Under the pieces are notes generated by a model. The model was not told the origin of the DNA. It was given only the letters and a program-made list of their open reading frames with translations, and did not search any database. From positions 32,501-90,488 of the forward strand of contig VFIW01000148.1 in NCBI GenBank assembly GCA_006386115.1: a stretch of DNA of 57,988 bases, written 5' to 3'. Below are positions 39,431-51,300 of this stretch, piece by piece (the first letter of the stretch is position 1; each line of letters opens with the position of its first letter). The position numbers were made by a program, and so were the translations under genes. The stretch is from Globisporangium splendens. Lineage: Eukaryota; Oomycota; Peronosporomycetes; Pythiales; Pythiaceae.

Positions 39431-39601
39431 TCCTTTAATACATAAATCTATCAGTCAGTTTGTTTTGTATTTGACCCTAGACATCATGGTCTTGCTGGAT
39501 CGGATCCGTAGTACGTCGATGTCGGCGACGCTCTTTCATTGGAATCCAACGATTACGCGGAGGTGGCGCTCGACCGCTGTTGTACACTTCGTGACGGTCT
39601 T

Positions 39602-39890
39602 CCTATATCAGCGCAGTGTCTTTGTCCGCGCCGTTCTCGAGAAGGAAGCGCACCCGATCAAGCTCGCAAAAGTGCTGTCATGCCATCATTGTCCTTGGTA
39701 TTAACGTCCGCGCCAGCGTCGACGAGATCCTGCACCACATCCAGATGACTAGTCCAGTCCAACCAGCCGTGATCAGCGCAGTGTCGCCATACACGTACTC
39801 GGCATTGACGTCCTCGCCACGCTGGACCAATTGCTTGCGTCCAAAACTCCACACCCACGTTCTCCAACTGGACCACATCACTTGAAGGCA
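39602..39890 (-). pseudogene. Ankyrin-repeat remnant, right-arm copy
   Basis: Inverted copy of 32,560-32,848 with the same frameshifts between the repeat pieces. Confidence 0.75.
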
Positions 39891-39980
39891 GACAAAATAT
39901 AGTAGTGTGGTACACACCAAACCAGGAGTTCCCTAAACTGAACACAAGAAACAAAACCGCCATTCAGAATTTTGAACGCC

Positions 39981-40880
39981 ATGGCCACCGTGGACACGCT
40001 TCGTGCGCTGGAGCACGAGATTCTTCACAATGAGGACCTTCGTAGTCGTGAGGTGTTCTTAGCCGCGCTTCGCTCTCTCCAGCATGAGCAGCAGCGCGCA
40101 CAGACTGCGGAGAACACCCTCGCGCAGGAACGCCAACGTGCCAGTGCTACCGAAGAGCGTGCCAGTGCTGCTGATGCGCGCGGAGACCGCATGGAGACCA
40201 CACTGACAGAGATTAGAGACGAACTCCGTCAAGTGCACAGCTATGCACGCAGGACACACAACACGCTCACGGCCGTTGTGGACAAGTCATCCCAGCTCTT
40301 CAACGCACTCTCACACAGCCATCCCAAATCAATCGTCAATCCACGCGAGCAAAAACTCCAGCCAGGGGTTGCAGTGCTTGATGTGTCCGCGTGTCCTAAG
40401 CAGCGCCGCATTTACGGCAGTGAATGACCACGTCTGTACAAGATGATCGAGGGACAGCGAGACAAGCATGTGAATCCTACAATCAAAGAGCTGGAAAAGG
40501 AAGGAGGCTTCGTTGTCCGAAGTTGGCAGTACTACCCGAATGGCGTCACACACCGTGACAACCTCAAGCGCAACCTGGACGATTGGGTTCAAGAGCAGGT
40601 ATGACCATGGGTTTATGACGTGAAATACTACGCTTGAACTAACAGACACGTTCTCCTCTCTCGTCAAGCCCAGTGCGGAGCCCGCGCAAAAGAAGTCGCG
40701 TCGTTCATCAAAACCGCTGTGTACGGGTTCAATCCCGACTGCGGTTTCGATGCAGAGAGATTCTTAGGTTACTTCGACATGATCGTTGATGAAGCGATGC
40801 GTATGCCTGTGGAGTATGACCGAGAGGCGTATCCAATTGAGGCCGTACCGGTAGCTCGCTTTCTTGTCGAAGCACAATAG
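39981..40880 (+). pseudogene. Coiled-coil gene with giant-virus-like C-terminal module, right-arm copy
   Basis: ATG at 39,981 (the TTG at 39,972 is not a likely start). Exon 1 is 39,981-40,598 (206 codons) with TGA at 40,425-40,427 as codon 149; exon 2 is 40,674-40,880 (69 codons including the stop). Both lengths are multiples of three and the join is in phase. The protein before the stop, 148 residues of mainly coiled coil, could still be made. The start lies about 90 bp from the ankyrin remnant, divergently. Confidence 0.5.
40599..40673 (+). other. Predicted 75-bp spliceosomal intron, right-arm copy
   Basis: GTATGA at 40,599, AACTAAC near 40,638-40,644, a TTCTCCTCTCTCG stretch and AAGCCCAG at the end. 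Two in-frame stops inside it (TGA, TGA/TAA region) make unspliced reading impossible. Confidence 0.6.
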
Positions 40881-41455
40881 TAGAGGTATCGTTACTGTTT
40901 GATCCTGATACCAAGTCCATGAGTACACCCGTCGGTCCGCGCGCGATCTTGATACCAAGTATATGAGTATACCCGTTGGTCGCTCTTGCAATCTTTATCT
41001 GACCAACAACCCCCCCAAATCCAGAATACAATCAGAAACGAGAAAGTACTAGGCTGGTGCATCTGAACTGATGAGCAAGCATCGAAGGTTCGACAATGGA
41101 CAACTCCGGAAGACGGACGAGAGCACGAAACATTGTCGAAGAGTGTTCCAGTTCTAGTGAGGTAGCCCGTTGTGATGCTACTTTCTTCTTTCCAGGTTGA
41201 CTGGTGCTGAAGGGGCTTTTTCGTCTCTAGAATTTAGGGATCCTAAACAATACACGACCGTTTATGGTGCGGAAACATGAAGAGTGGACAAAGAATCGAT
41301 ACTGTCGTCGGTCTCTTCGATTCGAGATAAACCCGATGCTAAGTGGTCTGTAGAGTCGTCATGGCGATAACTAGACACCCCCAGCCAGGCAACATTTTTA
41401 GTTTTTCGCACAGACGTTGAAGAGTGCAAGGTGGAAATCGATTGAAAGGTCGTCT

Positions 41456-42237
41456 TCATTCCGTGCATGTCAAGGCATGGTGGTACGTGCCGCCCAGCAT
41501 CTCGGCAACGCGTTGCAGCACCTGAAGATTGATGCTGCCAAACCCCACAGCAAACGCCTCACGCCCAGATTCGCCGCAACTCTGTCGCAGAGAAATGGTC
41601 AACTGTTCGCCGGGACCCTGATCTTCGGGCTGTCCATCCGAGAAAAACACCACGATGGGTCTGTATGTCTTGAAATCGTTACGTGAGAGCACTCCGTTGG
41701 CAGCATTCAGACCAGCGCTGTACCACGTGCCTCCCCCCTCCGCAAAACCAAAGAGATGCGTTTCCCCTGTCCATGACATTCTGGGCTTCATATTCAATTC
41801 TTGTGTCACTATCAAACGTCACGACCGATACCAAGTCGAGCGAGGCGCCTTGAGCGAGGCGATTGGACAGGTACTAGTGCCACGCGGCCACCAACATGTC
41901 CCACATCGAACCTGACATGGACACCGAGCAATCCAATACAAACACGTGATGCCTCTTCTTCAACTGTTCCTTCAGTCCCCACTTTCTCGACATCGGATTT
42001 CATTTCACTGCGACGTTTGCTGAACCATTTCATGGCTTCGATTTTTTTATCCTTTGCCTTTAGTTTTTCCTTCAGCACCTCCGAGTCGTCGTAATGGATC
42101 CACTTACAGGCATCTCCACGTTTGCGCCATCCTTTATCGTTGTAATACCGACAGATCTCCGATGCGCTAGGAGCCAATTCTGCCCTGAGTTTCGCCAGCT
42201 CTGCTTGAAGAGCATCGGCACGGAGTGAGCTGGCGAA
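41456..42237 (-). pseudogene. CCCH-finger / von Willebrand A gene, right-arm copy
   Basis: Inverted copy of 30,214-30,995 with the same Trp in the finger, the same TAG after the metal-site motif and the same frame changes. Confidence 0.75.
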
Positions 42238-43016
42238 TTTTGTGTGTTTCTGTGGTCGATGATTGTCCCATCGTCAGTGATTGTTCATCGAGGTGATAAC
42301 CGAGGAAGAGCCTTGAACGAGCAAGGCAGAGAGGAAGCAAGCAAGCAAGCAGGGAGCTTGCACTTGTGTGGTCTTTTCGGTGGGGTGTTTACTGCACAGT
42401 CAAAAGCGTAATGTGGCCGAGTTTAGACGTCACGCGTTCCTGGCACGAATGATATACCGTTGCAATACAAATTTTCGTTGGGTCTTATCGTCCTGTGTGA
42501 TATCTCTTGATCTTAGAGGACGACACTTGGACAATCATACAATACGCGGGTCTTGATTAATCAAAATAAGATGAACTTGAAAAACAGTTGATATGGGGAG
42601 GTGGCATGTCACGTGGTTTGTGTGCCTAGGACGTGGAAGATCGAAGCATGCGCCTGATCACGCGTTCGAGGTTAGGCAATCATTATCATAGACCTCAACC
42701 CAGTACCCATTCTCAACTGCACGCAGCTCTGGTCGGGAGATATCTGACCTTCTTGAGGGCGATGTGCAACACTTGTTCGACAGTATACGGAACCCGTCCA
42801 GTGTGGATCGAGTTACCGCCCACGACCTCAACACCAACATGAGGACCTTTCTCAACTTAGGTGTCGGCGAGTCGCCTGTGGCGTCAGGACGCCGACCAAA
42901 CTCCGAGACGAAACTACCACGGTAGTGTAGCTAGGGGATGGATATTTTAGTTCGCACAGCGTAACACAATATACTCTCACTTCAAACGAAACAAACGAAT
43001 CGGTGAACTCTTTGAT

Positions 43017-43268
43017 TTGTCGAGATTCTCCATGGGAGCGGTCTGGAAGGCGGTTTTGCTCTTGTTGCTGGTCCACTCGCACTGGACCAATCGAAACAAC
43101 GTCAAGCACAACAACCAGCCTGTCCCAGCTGCCGAAGCCATTTTTCAACGCTCAACACACACTCTAAAACGGTATGCTGCATACGCCCTGAACGGTTCAA
43201 CTATTGAAGACCCTGCTTTAGCGGACCAAGTACAATTGATCAGAAATTTACTAATTCCTCTGCAGTAG
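43017..43268 (+). pseudogene. LINE ORF2 C-terminal remnant, right-arm copy
   Basis: Inverted copy of 29,183-29,434. Confidence 0.45.
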
Positions 43269-43808
43269 AGACATTTTTTCACACCTTGAAAAGTAAAGGA
43301 ATCTAATCTAATAGAAAAAGGTGAACAACCTGATTACATTGTTTAGAATCTTTGTCGACCAAGCTCGTATACCATAAAATGCTCATTTCACGTTGTCTGC
43401 ACAGTGCGCAAGCAATTACTTGCTCTTTTATTCAACGTCGCATCATTGATCGCCACGTCCTCATTTACGCCCACCCTCGACACACCGACTCCGCTTCATT
43501 AGCTGCGACCCTACATTGATGTCGTTCACGCCCTTCATCAACTCCAGATTCGTGAGACATACCATTTTCTGCGACAAGGTTGGCTGGTTGCGCAGGTGGA
43601 AAACACAAATGGCATCGCGTCAACATGAAGAACTCGACAAATCTGTCGATTTCGTATCTAGCTTGTCTCCTTGGCTACAAAAGTGTCAATCATGTCTTTG
43701 AGGCAATTTACGACCTCATCGTTTGTCGCTCGTTTCCCTTCATCAACGCCACATTCACGAGAACCACCACCTTCAGAAACCCGTTTGCCAGATTTCAAAG
43801 ACGGATCG

Positions 43809-44248
43809 TGTAACGATTTGGGGTCTTCTTGAACGATGATTGGCTGAAAGTCGGAAAGTCGGAACTTGATTGGTCGAAAGTCGGAAAACGTTGGCGTGGA
43901 CTCGGAGGAGGAGGTGGCGACTTGATGGCAAATTGGAAAGTGAATTGAATGGAGGACTTAGTTCGCTCGCACTACATCTAAGCCTCCTTGCATGCATGCC
44001 TATCCTTTTCTTCAACTGATTCGACTTTTCTTCCTATCCAGGTGTTCGACCTGCAACTGTATTTTTATCTGACTAGTTACCTCTAACTGTATACTTTTGA
44101 CCTACATGAAAAGGAGAGCCTGACCTCGGACTCGAGGTCAAGCGCACGTTACACATGCCTTGACGCTCCGCACGCAAGGCACGTGCGCGGTCAGGCACAT
44201 GCCGATCCTACGCGCGTGCCTGGCGTGCGAGATCAGGCACACGTGACA
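43809..44248 (-). repeat. Family C 3' LTR, right-arm copy
   Basis: Inverted copy of 28,203-28,642; the polypurine tract follows at 44,249-44,259 on the plus-strand map (CCCCCCCC). Confidence 0.8.
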
Positions 44249-44971
44249 TCCCCCCCCAGACTTGACTTCGCGTTGGGAGTCTTGAAACTCTTGAAGGAGT
44301 CGATCCCAATGCGAAACATGGCGGATGTTCTTCTCGAACTCCCACGTACTCTCGTGCGCAGGATACCCAAGCCACTTGACCAACCACATACTCTGGCGGT
44401 TGTGGACTTTTCGACGCAGTAAGACTTCCACAACGTGCAGAGCTTCACCAGTCTCGTCGTCGAGGATGACTGGGGTTGCTTTCGGAATTGGCCTCGTATA
44501 AAACTTGGTCGGATTCTCAACGTAGTGGCTGAGCAACTCCACATTGAACGCTGGGTGCAAACGCTTCATGTTTGGAGGCAATACCAATCGAGCCACATTC
44601 TTGTTCACCATGGCGTCGATCTTAAATGGTCCAACCTTCTTCGCTGCCAACTTTGCTTTTTGAAGTGAAGTGCTTCGGGCGACCGTCTTCAAAGGTAGGT
44701 TCTTCGTGTCCAACATGACGAGATTGCCAGCTTCAAATTCCACATCGCGATGCTTCCTGTCGTAGTATTTCTTCTGGCGCTCTTGAGCTTGCTTGAGGTT
44801 CTCTTGGGCAAGCTTGATGATTTGTTGGCGTTTCACCGCAAGGTTCTTGGCAAAATCAGCGACATCTACTTGTTCGATGACTCCGTCCTCGACGCCAAAC
44901 TCTTGGACAATAAGGTTGCGCACCTTTCTTCCCGTGTCGACCTCGAACGGTGTGAACTTGGTCGACTCATT
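44138..44971 (-). pseudogene. Family C Ty3 pol 3' end, right-arm copy
   Basis: Inverted copy of 27,480-28,313: integrase C-terminus and chromodomain, cut at 44,971 by the older LTR fragment (44,972-45,110). Confidence 0.88.
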
Positions 44972-45115
44972 CACGAGAGTTTGTAAGAGGCTATCCGAGA
45001 CAGCCTCAAACACGGCACGCACGCTTGCGCTTGAGAGGAAGACTTGAGAGGAACTTGGCAAAAATGCAACTGAATTGAAATGAGCTTATGGTTCCTGACA
45101 CTACATGTAAAACAC

Positions 45116-45765
45116 TGTAACGGGGCGCTGTTCACAACAGTCCCCAAAACACGGCACACACGCTTGTGCCAGAGGAAGCGTCTCCCGACTTGGAGGGAGA
45201 GAAGACGACTTGAGTACTTGAGGGTAAAATTGCAAATGAATTGAAATGCTTATGGTTCCTATCGCTACATGTAAATGAACCCCAAGGGCTCCTAGAGGTT
45301 TTATAACTAAAACCTAAACATGCACAATAAAACCTATGAACCTGATATATAAAAAATTGGGTACACTGAGGTTGAACCCAGGGGATCTTCGAGAAACTTG
45401 AACTTGAAGTCCCGTGGAAAATTCCCTGCAAAGTGATTGGCTACAGCCACTCACTTTAGGTGGCAGAGACACGTCGGTCTCATCACCAGTGCAGTTTCCC
45501 AAGTAGGAACCATCACTCAGTTCTTGGTTAGTACATGGATGTCATCACTCTGTACTGATTAGTACATGTGAACAACATTCTGCACTGATCAGCACAGATA
45601 GCGCTCGTGACGTCATGGGATGACGTCACATGTGCATGTGGGGACTGTCGTACCGTAATCCCTTTGTTAATTGTCTCTCCACAATGCACACTGAAGGTGG
45701 TGTGTTCGACACTAAAGTAGGACACAGCCGCACCTTCATGTAATGGCTAGGTATAGCCCATTACA
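45116..45765 (-). repeat. E3 3' LTR
   Basis: 650 bp with the family ends (TGTAATGGGC / CCCCGTTACA on the minus strand). Positions 45,116-45,321 belong to the identical palindrome arm; the rest has diverged from the left LTR. Paired TGACGTCA sites at 45,608-45,615 and 45,621-45,628. Confidence 0.9.
45608..45628. promoter_or_regulatory. Paired TGACGTCA sites in E3 LTR
   Basis: Two intact palindromes five bases apart, at the same LTR position as in E1. Confidence 0.5.
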
Positions 45766-45841
45766 TCATCCCCTCCTTAAAGCCAAAAGTACCTTGCGTA
45801 CTTTTGCAGGCCTTTCGGAGCAGTTCACTTTCCAATCGGCC

Positions 45842-46093
45842 ATGAAGCGACCAAGTGACCAAGTGAACCAAGGTGAAGAACGTCCGTTGTCCAAGCGACA
45901 GCAGATAGCTCCAGAACTCTTTGACGTTACCTCCATTCTCAACCGAGATGGAGACAAGGAGTTCTACATGGAACGTTTCTTCAGTTGGCGTCGGATCAAC
46001 AACCGTGATCCGAACCAACCCATCGCAGCCCAGAGAGACTCATGGCGAACATTTGTTCGTCTTGAGAACGAGAACCAAATGGAGCGTCTTCTT
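45842..46093 (+). pseudogene. E3 convergent ORF, first part
   Basis: The ATG at 45,842 starts MKRPSDQV and the frame is open for 84 codons to the E2 insertion. It resumes in the same frame at 54,852. Before E2 arrived it would have been a frame of 355 residues without a stop, on the strand opposite to pol. Codon 18 is CGA where E1 has TGA. Beyond 46,093 the frame continues a short way into the E2 LTR. Confidence 0.7.
46089..46093. repeat. E2 target-site duplication, left
   Basis: TTCTT, repeated at 54,847-54,851. Without E2 the flanks join to GCGTCTTCTTCGTCG, as in E1 at about 19,945. Confidence 0.9.
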
Positions 46094-46642
46094 TGCAACC
46101 GGACACTTCCGAGTTACGCAGCACGGTACGTGTGTGAGGAAGCGTGTGCACGACTTCTCTCAAGGACTCTGTTCCAAGAGCTGTTGCCTGCTTCCTGCAG
46201 TGCAACAATCGGTTACCTATAGGTCTCTATAGAGTAACCGTCGATAACCAAAGACTTTAGTTAACGGTAAAAATGGAACTGTTTATTCGTTGGGGGTTGC
46301 CCTCTGCAGGACACCCTGAGTTATCTTTAGTTCACTATCTAGCATAGTGAACTTCCGCTCATTTCAATGTGAGCATAAGTGAATGGCTCTGGATTGCCGT
46401 GTTATTCAATTGGTCTAAAAGCATATAGTTTCAGCCTATGAGAGTCGTGTCTGTGACCGACCTCTAATCAGAGCAGCTTGGCTACCTTTGTGGTTCGAGT
46501 AAGTGCGGCGAACCTAATGGCTCGGCTGCTTTGGTGTTTCTCGTAACTAAGTACGGAAACTTTAGTTGCATGCGGGCTTAGTCCAATGTCAACAGATTGA
46601 GCTAAGTTGCTGTGGTGCAACTTAGCGTGTGACCCCGTTACA
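46094..46642 (-). repeat. E2 3' LTR
   Basis: 549 bp; on the minus strand TGTAACGGGG to GGTTGCA. It contains an imperfect inverted repeat (GGTTAC-TATAG / CTATA-GTAACC) near 46,212-46,240, also present in the other LTR. Confidence 0.9.
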
Positions 46643-46655
46643 CCACCCCCCACCT
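46643..46655 (-). other. E2 polypurine tract
   Basis: The minus strand reads AGGTGGGGGGTGG directly before the 3' LTR. Confidence 0.8.
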
Positions 46656-46807
46656 AAAGTGCGAAACACGGGAGTGGTTTCGAAAGAGTGGTGGCCACGC
46701 TACGACGCACGAAGTCGTGGTCAGAATTCTTCGGGAGAGGCACTGCGAACACGCGTGCAAATCTCTCCGAAAAGCATCGCAACATCACAAGTGTGAACGC
46801 ACACGTG

Positions 46808-48343
46808 ATGGCGACAAACAAATCGGTGCGCGAAAAGATCGCCCGAAGCGTGAGCGGTCCTGCAGAAGGACTCGTTCAAAGACTGCAGAAGCTCGACGCT
46901 GAGAAGCGCGAGGCGGCAAGCGCAAAACAACGCGCTGCCGCTGCGGTCACGTCTGCCACGGAAGACGTGAGCATGAGCGACGACGAGTCGACTCAATCGA
47001 AGACTGCTCCTGACGGTGTCAGTGAGCTGCAGTTTGGCGATCTCCCTGTCATCAAGCCGATGAGCAGGGCAAGCGACGCCGATGACGACACGGCAGTCGA
47101 CTACCAAGAGTACTCACCCGAGGAAGGGGAGGAAGAGGAAGGCATCACCGTGAGGCGCTACTCCATCGACGAGTGGGTCGAGTATGAGGAGCTGCGTTAC
47201 GGGAGCGGTAGCCCCGAACTGCACGAGTTGGAGCGAAATCCCTCGGCAGACGTCTCGATTTATCGGACGGAGGAAGAGAATGACGTCGCAAAGACTGTCA
47301 ATGAAAGGGAGAAGGAGGAGGTCATCATTACCAACAATGAGACCGGATTGGAACCACCACCAAAAGGTTCCGTCCATTTTTCGCTTCCCGTTATGCCGCC
47401 GCCAAAGGAATGGCCGACAGCGAAAACCCCGGCAAATTTACTTGCACGGGCGCGGGTTCCACTCGAGAGGTATGACTCCGAGTTCGCACGATGGCGCGAA
47501 GCCGATCTGCGAGGACGTGATGGGGCACTGCGCGTGCACCCGATCCCGGTTATCCTTTACGAAGGTGAGACCGAGGATCATTATAAAACCGCGTTCTTGG
47601 CATCAAGAACCGGTGTGAAACGCTTTGGGGCTGCGCGTACATTGGCCACCGATCCTGGGGCACAACGTAGCCAACGCATGCAATTCGCTGTGCAGCGCGT
47701 ACAAAAGTACCGCGAAGCAACAAAGAGTGATGACCGTGCTCGCACGAGTCTCGGTATTAACAAGCGACAGATGGGCGAGTCTCACTCGCCATCAACGCAC
47801 GCTCAAAAGCGGCGACCATGTCGGGAACGTCCTCGAGGAGGCGCTCAGCAGGCTCCCATGAGCTCTGCGACAAATCGTACCCACGCCACTTCACAAGGTA
47901 GTGGGTGTTCCCCTTGCGCCGCTGCACACGCAGAAGGCGCTCGACATGGTAGTGGCGCTGTCCCTGCTTATCAATCAGCGGGACCGGTGGCGCCCTACCG
48001 CGCTTCAGCATCGGTGGTTGCACCTGATGCGATGGTTCAGATGGTTCACACGAACGCATCGTCTTTGGGGGCGCTACAGCAAGACGTCCGTGCCCTTCGC
48101 CAGCAATATCTGGACGAGACCTCGCTGTTAAAGCAGAGGGTGACGGCGCTTGAGACGGAGCTGAAGGAAGCTCGTCAGATGCTGGAGGAGTACCATGTCC
48201 GCGGGAAGAACTTCCACGCGAAGTACGCTCCGCGAGTGAAGACGCTTTGGGAGAGGCACAACGCGCTCGTGTCTCGATGGGCGGCGTCTGAGCCCCCTGA
48301 TGAGACCGACGTGCTCCCGCACTGGGATAAGAATCCGCAGTAG
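46808..48343 (+). CDS. E2 convergent acidic/coiled-coil ORF
   Basis: 512 residues from the ATG at 46,808; the frame is also open upstream to a GTG at 46,688. About 316 codons lie outside pol, in DNA with no other use in the element; the last 195 codons overlap the 3' end of pol in antisense. The N-terminal third is acidic (SPEEGEEEEG, DDDTAVDYQEY), a middle block (FARWREADLRGRDG...ALRVHPIPV) is more compact, then a basic Ser-rich stretch, and the C-terminal 110 residues form a coiled coil (LKQRVTALETELKEARQMLEE). It matches no family I know. Antisense ORFs downstream of pol are known in some plant Ty3 lineages. Function unknown; a structural or regulatory accessory protein is possible. Confidence 0.7.
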   Translation: MATNKSVREKIARSVSGPAEGLVQRLQKLDAEKREAASAKQRAAAAVTSATEDVSMSDDESTQSKTAPDGVSELQFGDLPVIKPMSRASDADDDTAVDYQEYSPEEGEEEEGITVRRYSIDEWVEYEELRYGSGSPELHELERNPSADVSIYRTEEENDVAKTVNEREKEEVIITNNETGLEPPPKGSVHFSLPVMPPPKEWPTAKTPANLLARARVPLERYDSEFARWREADLRGRDGALRVHPIPVILYEGETEDHYKTAFLASRTGVKRFGAARTLATDPGAQRSQRMQFAVQRVQKYREATKSDDRARTSLGINKRQMGESHSPSTHAQKRRPCRERPRGGAQQAPMSSATNRTHATSQGSGCSPCAAAHAEGARHGSGAVPAYQSAGPVAPYRASASVVAPDAMVQMVHTNASSLGALQQDVRALRQQYLDETSLLKQRVTALETELKEARQMLEEYHVRGKNFHAKYAPRVKTLWERHNALVSRWAASEPPDETDVLPHWDKNPQ

Positions 48344-51300
48344 CGTCATGGTAGCGTTTCAGCAAACCCACGTAAAACACGGGGTGCGTTGCCATTCGCG
48401 TTGGGAGATCGAGCTTGTAATTCAAGTCTCCAATCTTCTCCACAACAGTGTACGGCCCGGTGAATCGTGGCAACAACTTACTCCCGCTGGGGAGCGTTGT
48501 GACTGCATCGTTTGGTAGGTTTTTAATGCTCAAAAGCACTTTATCACCCACACAAAACGTTTGTTTGTTCTTTCTACCCGATTTATCGGCGTAGAGCTTC
48601 TGCTTGTCTTGCGCAGCAGCTAGTTGGTCGCGCACGCGACGCAACAATGCTGCGCGCTCATCGACAAATTGCCGCGCTGCCGCGACGGCTTTGTCTTGCT
48701 TTTTCGTTGCTCTCGCAGCGCGTGCTGCAGAGAGATCTATTTCTGCGCCGGTGGGTGGCACCGCGCGCTCTCCCTTTCGTGGCTGACGCTCGCACGAGCA
48801 GTCGCCTGATTCTGTCTGAGACTGGCTATTTTTGGCATGAGTACCGTAACTCAGTACCGTGGGAGATCGATCTATAGGGACACGAGTACCGTAACTCGGT
48901 ACCGTGGGAGATCGATCTATAGGGACACGAGTACCGTAACTCAGTACCGTGGGAGATCGATCTATAGGGACACGAGTACCGTAACTAGGTACCGTGGAAG
49001 ATCGATCTATAGGGACACGAGTACCGTAACTCAGTACCGTGGAAGATCGATCTATAGGGACACGAGTACCGTAACTCAGTACCGTGTTTTTCTCTCCAAA
49101 TGTGGAACGCGTGCCATCCGGTAAGACCGTGACAGATTCGAAGTGCGACCGCACAGGCGGCGCATCGCGCGCGTCCACGTGAGCGGTTAACGCCACGTCT
49201 GGTGACGGAGGTCGCGCACTCGCATCGAGCGCAGCGAGTTGCCCTCCCACCGCAGAATATTCGACGCCCTCAAACAGAGTGGCGGGTACGCGCGGGTGCC
49301 GCAGCGAGTTAAAATAGAACGGAGTCACGGCCGTAGAGGCGTGCTCACTGCTATTTATAGCAAACTCGGCGTACGGCAGCCAGCGGCTCCAGTCGCGGGG
49401 ATGATCGACAGCGATGCTGCGAAGAATATCCTCGACGACACGGTTTACGCGCTCGGTTTGCCCGTCTGTCTCGGGATGATCGGCAGTGGACATCGCCAGA
49501 TCTGTGCCGAGCAGGCGGAAGAGTTCGCGCCAAAAGGCAGCGGTGAAACGCGGGTCCCGGTCTGATACAATAGACTCGGGCAAGCCGTGATAGCGGAACA
49601 CGTGCTCTAAAAATAGGCACGCCGTCTCTTGCGCAGTGACATGCTTGCGCACGGGTGCAACATGCACCATTTTGCTCAGTCGATCGACGAACACGACGAC
49701 GCCTGTGTTGCGCGCCTTGTCTTCCGGGAAACCGAAGACGAAATCCATGCTGACCGACTTCCAGCAATCTTGCGGAATCGGCAGCGGATGCAGCGGCGCT
49801 TTGTTCTTGCCCGCAGGCTTCACGCGCTGGCACTGTTCGCATGAGCGTACATAATTGGCCACCCATTTGTATTGGTGTGGCCACCAAAACACATTGGACA
49901 CTTGCAAGAAGGTCTTTTCACGCCCCAGATGCCCACTCGCTGGCGCATCGTGAAACTCATGAAGGATCGAAAGTTTCAGATCCTGGTCATGCGGTACATA
50001 CACACGCGGGTAATCGAAGTTGGACAGTTGATGCCACAACAACCCGTCGTGGTAACTAAACCGAGCAAGCTTTGACTCGAGTTTGGCAGGCAATGACTCT
50101 TTCGACGAGCCGTCAAAGTGAGCAAGCAACAAGCGACATTCATCGTCCTTTGGATAAAGCGACTGAATATTGTCCTTGAGCTTTGTTTGCACTCGACTGA
50201 TGCTCAGATGCATGAGATCAGGAGAGCGCTCCGAACACAGAGCGTCGGCGCTGTTGTCAACGCTCGACTCGTGATCTGGACGGCGCGAAAGCGCGTCCGC
50301 CAGAACATTTTCCTTTCCCGGCTTGTATTCGACCCAGAAGTTGAACTCGGAGAAGAATGCAAGCCATCGCGCCATTCGCTGCGACAAATGGGGAGAATTA
50401 ATCGCGGTCCGCAAGGACGCGTGATCCGTGTACACAACAAACGGTGTCGCACCCAAAAGGTGGACCCTGAACTTCAAGAGAGCGTACTTGATCGCAAGCA
50501 GCTCCTTGTCGTGCACAGGATAGTTCTTTTCAGCTGCTTTAAGCAGTCTGCTTTGGTATGATACGACGCGCTCATGGCCGTCATCATCCTTCTGCATCAG
50601 CGCACAGCCGATTGCAAAATCGCTGGCATCGCACACGACACTGAAAGCTTTCGTGTGGTCCGGCAACGCCAGGACAGGAGCGCGAACAAGCGACTCCTTC
50701 ACGTCAATGAATGCATTCATGACATCGCTGGTCCAGTCCCATTCGACATCCTTTTTCAAGAGATGCGTGAGCGGACGGACTCTCGCCGCATAGTTGTGGC
50801 TGTACTTGTGCAAATAGTTTGCCAAGCCAAGCCACTTGCGCAAATCCTTGACGTTCTTTGGGATCGGCCAGTCGGCGATCGCCTTGATCTTCTCTGGGTC
50901 CGCGCGGACTCCAGCCTTGCCAACATAGCAGCCCAGGATCGGAATCTCTGAGGCGCCAAAGATGCACTTCTTCAGGTTGCAATACAGACTGTTGTCTCGT
51001 AAGCACTGCAACACTGAGCGCAAATGTCTCTTGTGCACGTCAACGGCGCTGAGATCTCCTTCGGCACGTCTGTGTACGAAGATGTCATCGAAGTAGCTCG
51101 GTGCGTACGCACGATGAGGACGCAGAAGATGCGTTACCAGACGATTGAACGTCGCTGGTGCATTCTTCAGACCTTGCGGCATAACGAGCCACTCCCACAG
51201 CATTCCGCTGGGTGTGCTTACTGCCGTCAAGGGAACGTCACTCTCTCGCATGAGGATCTGATAGAACCCATCCATCAGATCCAATGCTGAGAACACAGTT

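Larger units (their letters stand above)
37171..45321. repeat. Right arm of the 8.15-kb palindrome
   Basis: Reverse complement of 27,130-35,279 with one extra base (a run of seven C at about 41,010-41,016 against GGGGAG in the left arm) and nearby substitutions. All genes of the left arm recur here with the same lesions. Confidence 0.95.

Noticed and set aside
40599..40646. Shorter intron ending at the first AACAG
   Set aside because: It would put exon 2 out of frame; the CCCAG at 40,673 restores the frame and leaves a proper branch-to-acceptor distance.
37171..45321. Palindrome as a pure assembly fold-back
   Set aside because: Not excluded, but the different outer flanks, the LTR breakpoint and the separate nested insertions argue against a simple artefact.
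48837..49124. 95-codon plus-strand repeat protein in E2
   Set aside because: It is only the antisense reading of the 45-bp repeat, whose sense reading is part of pol.
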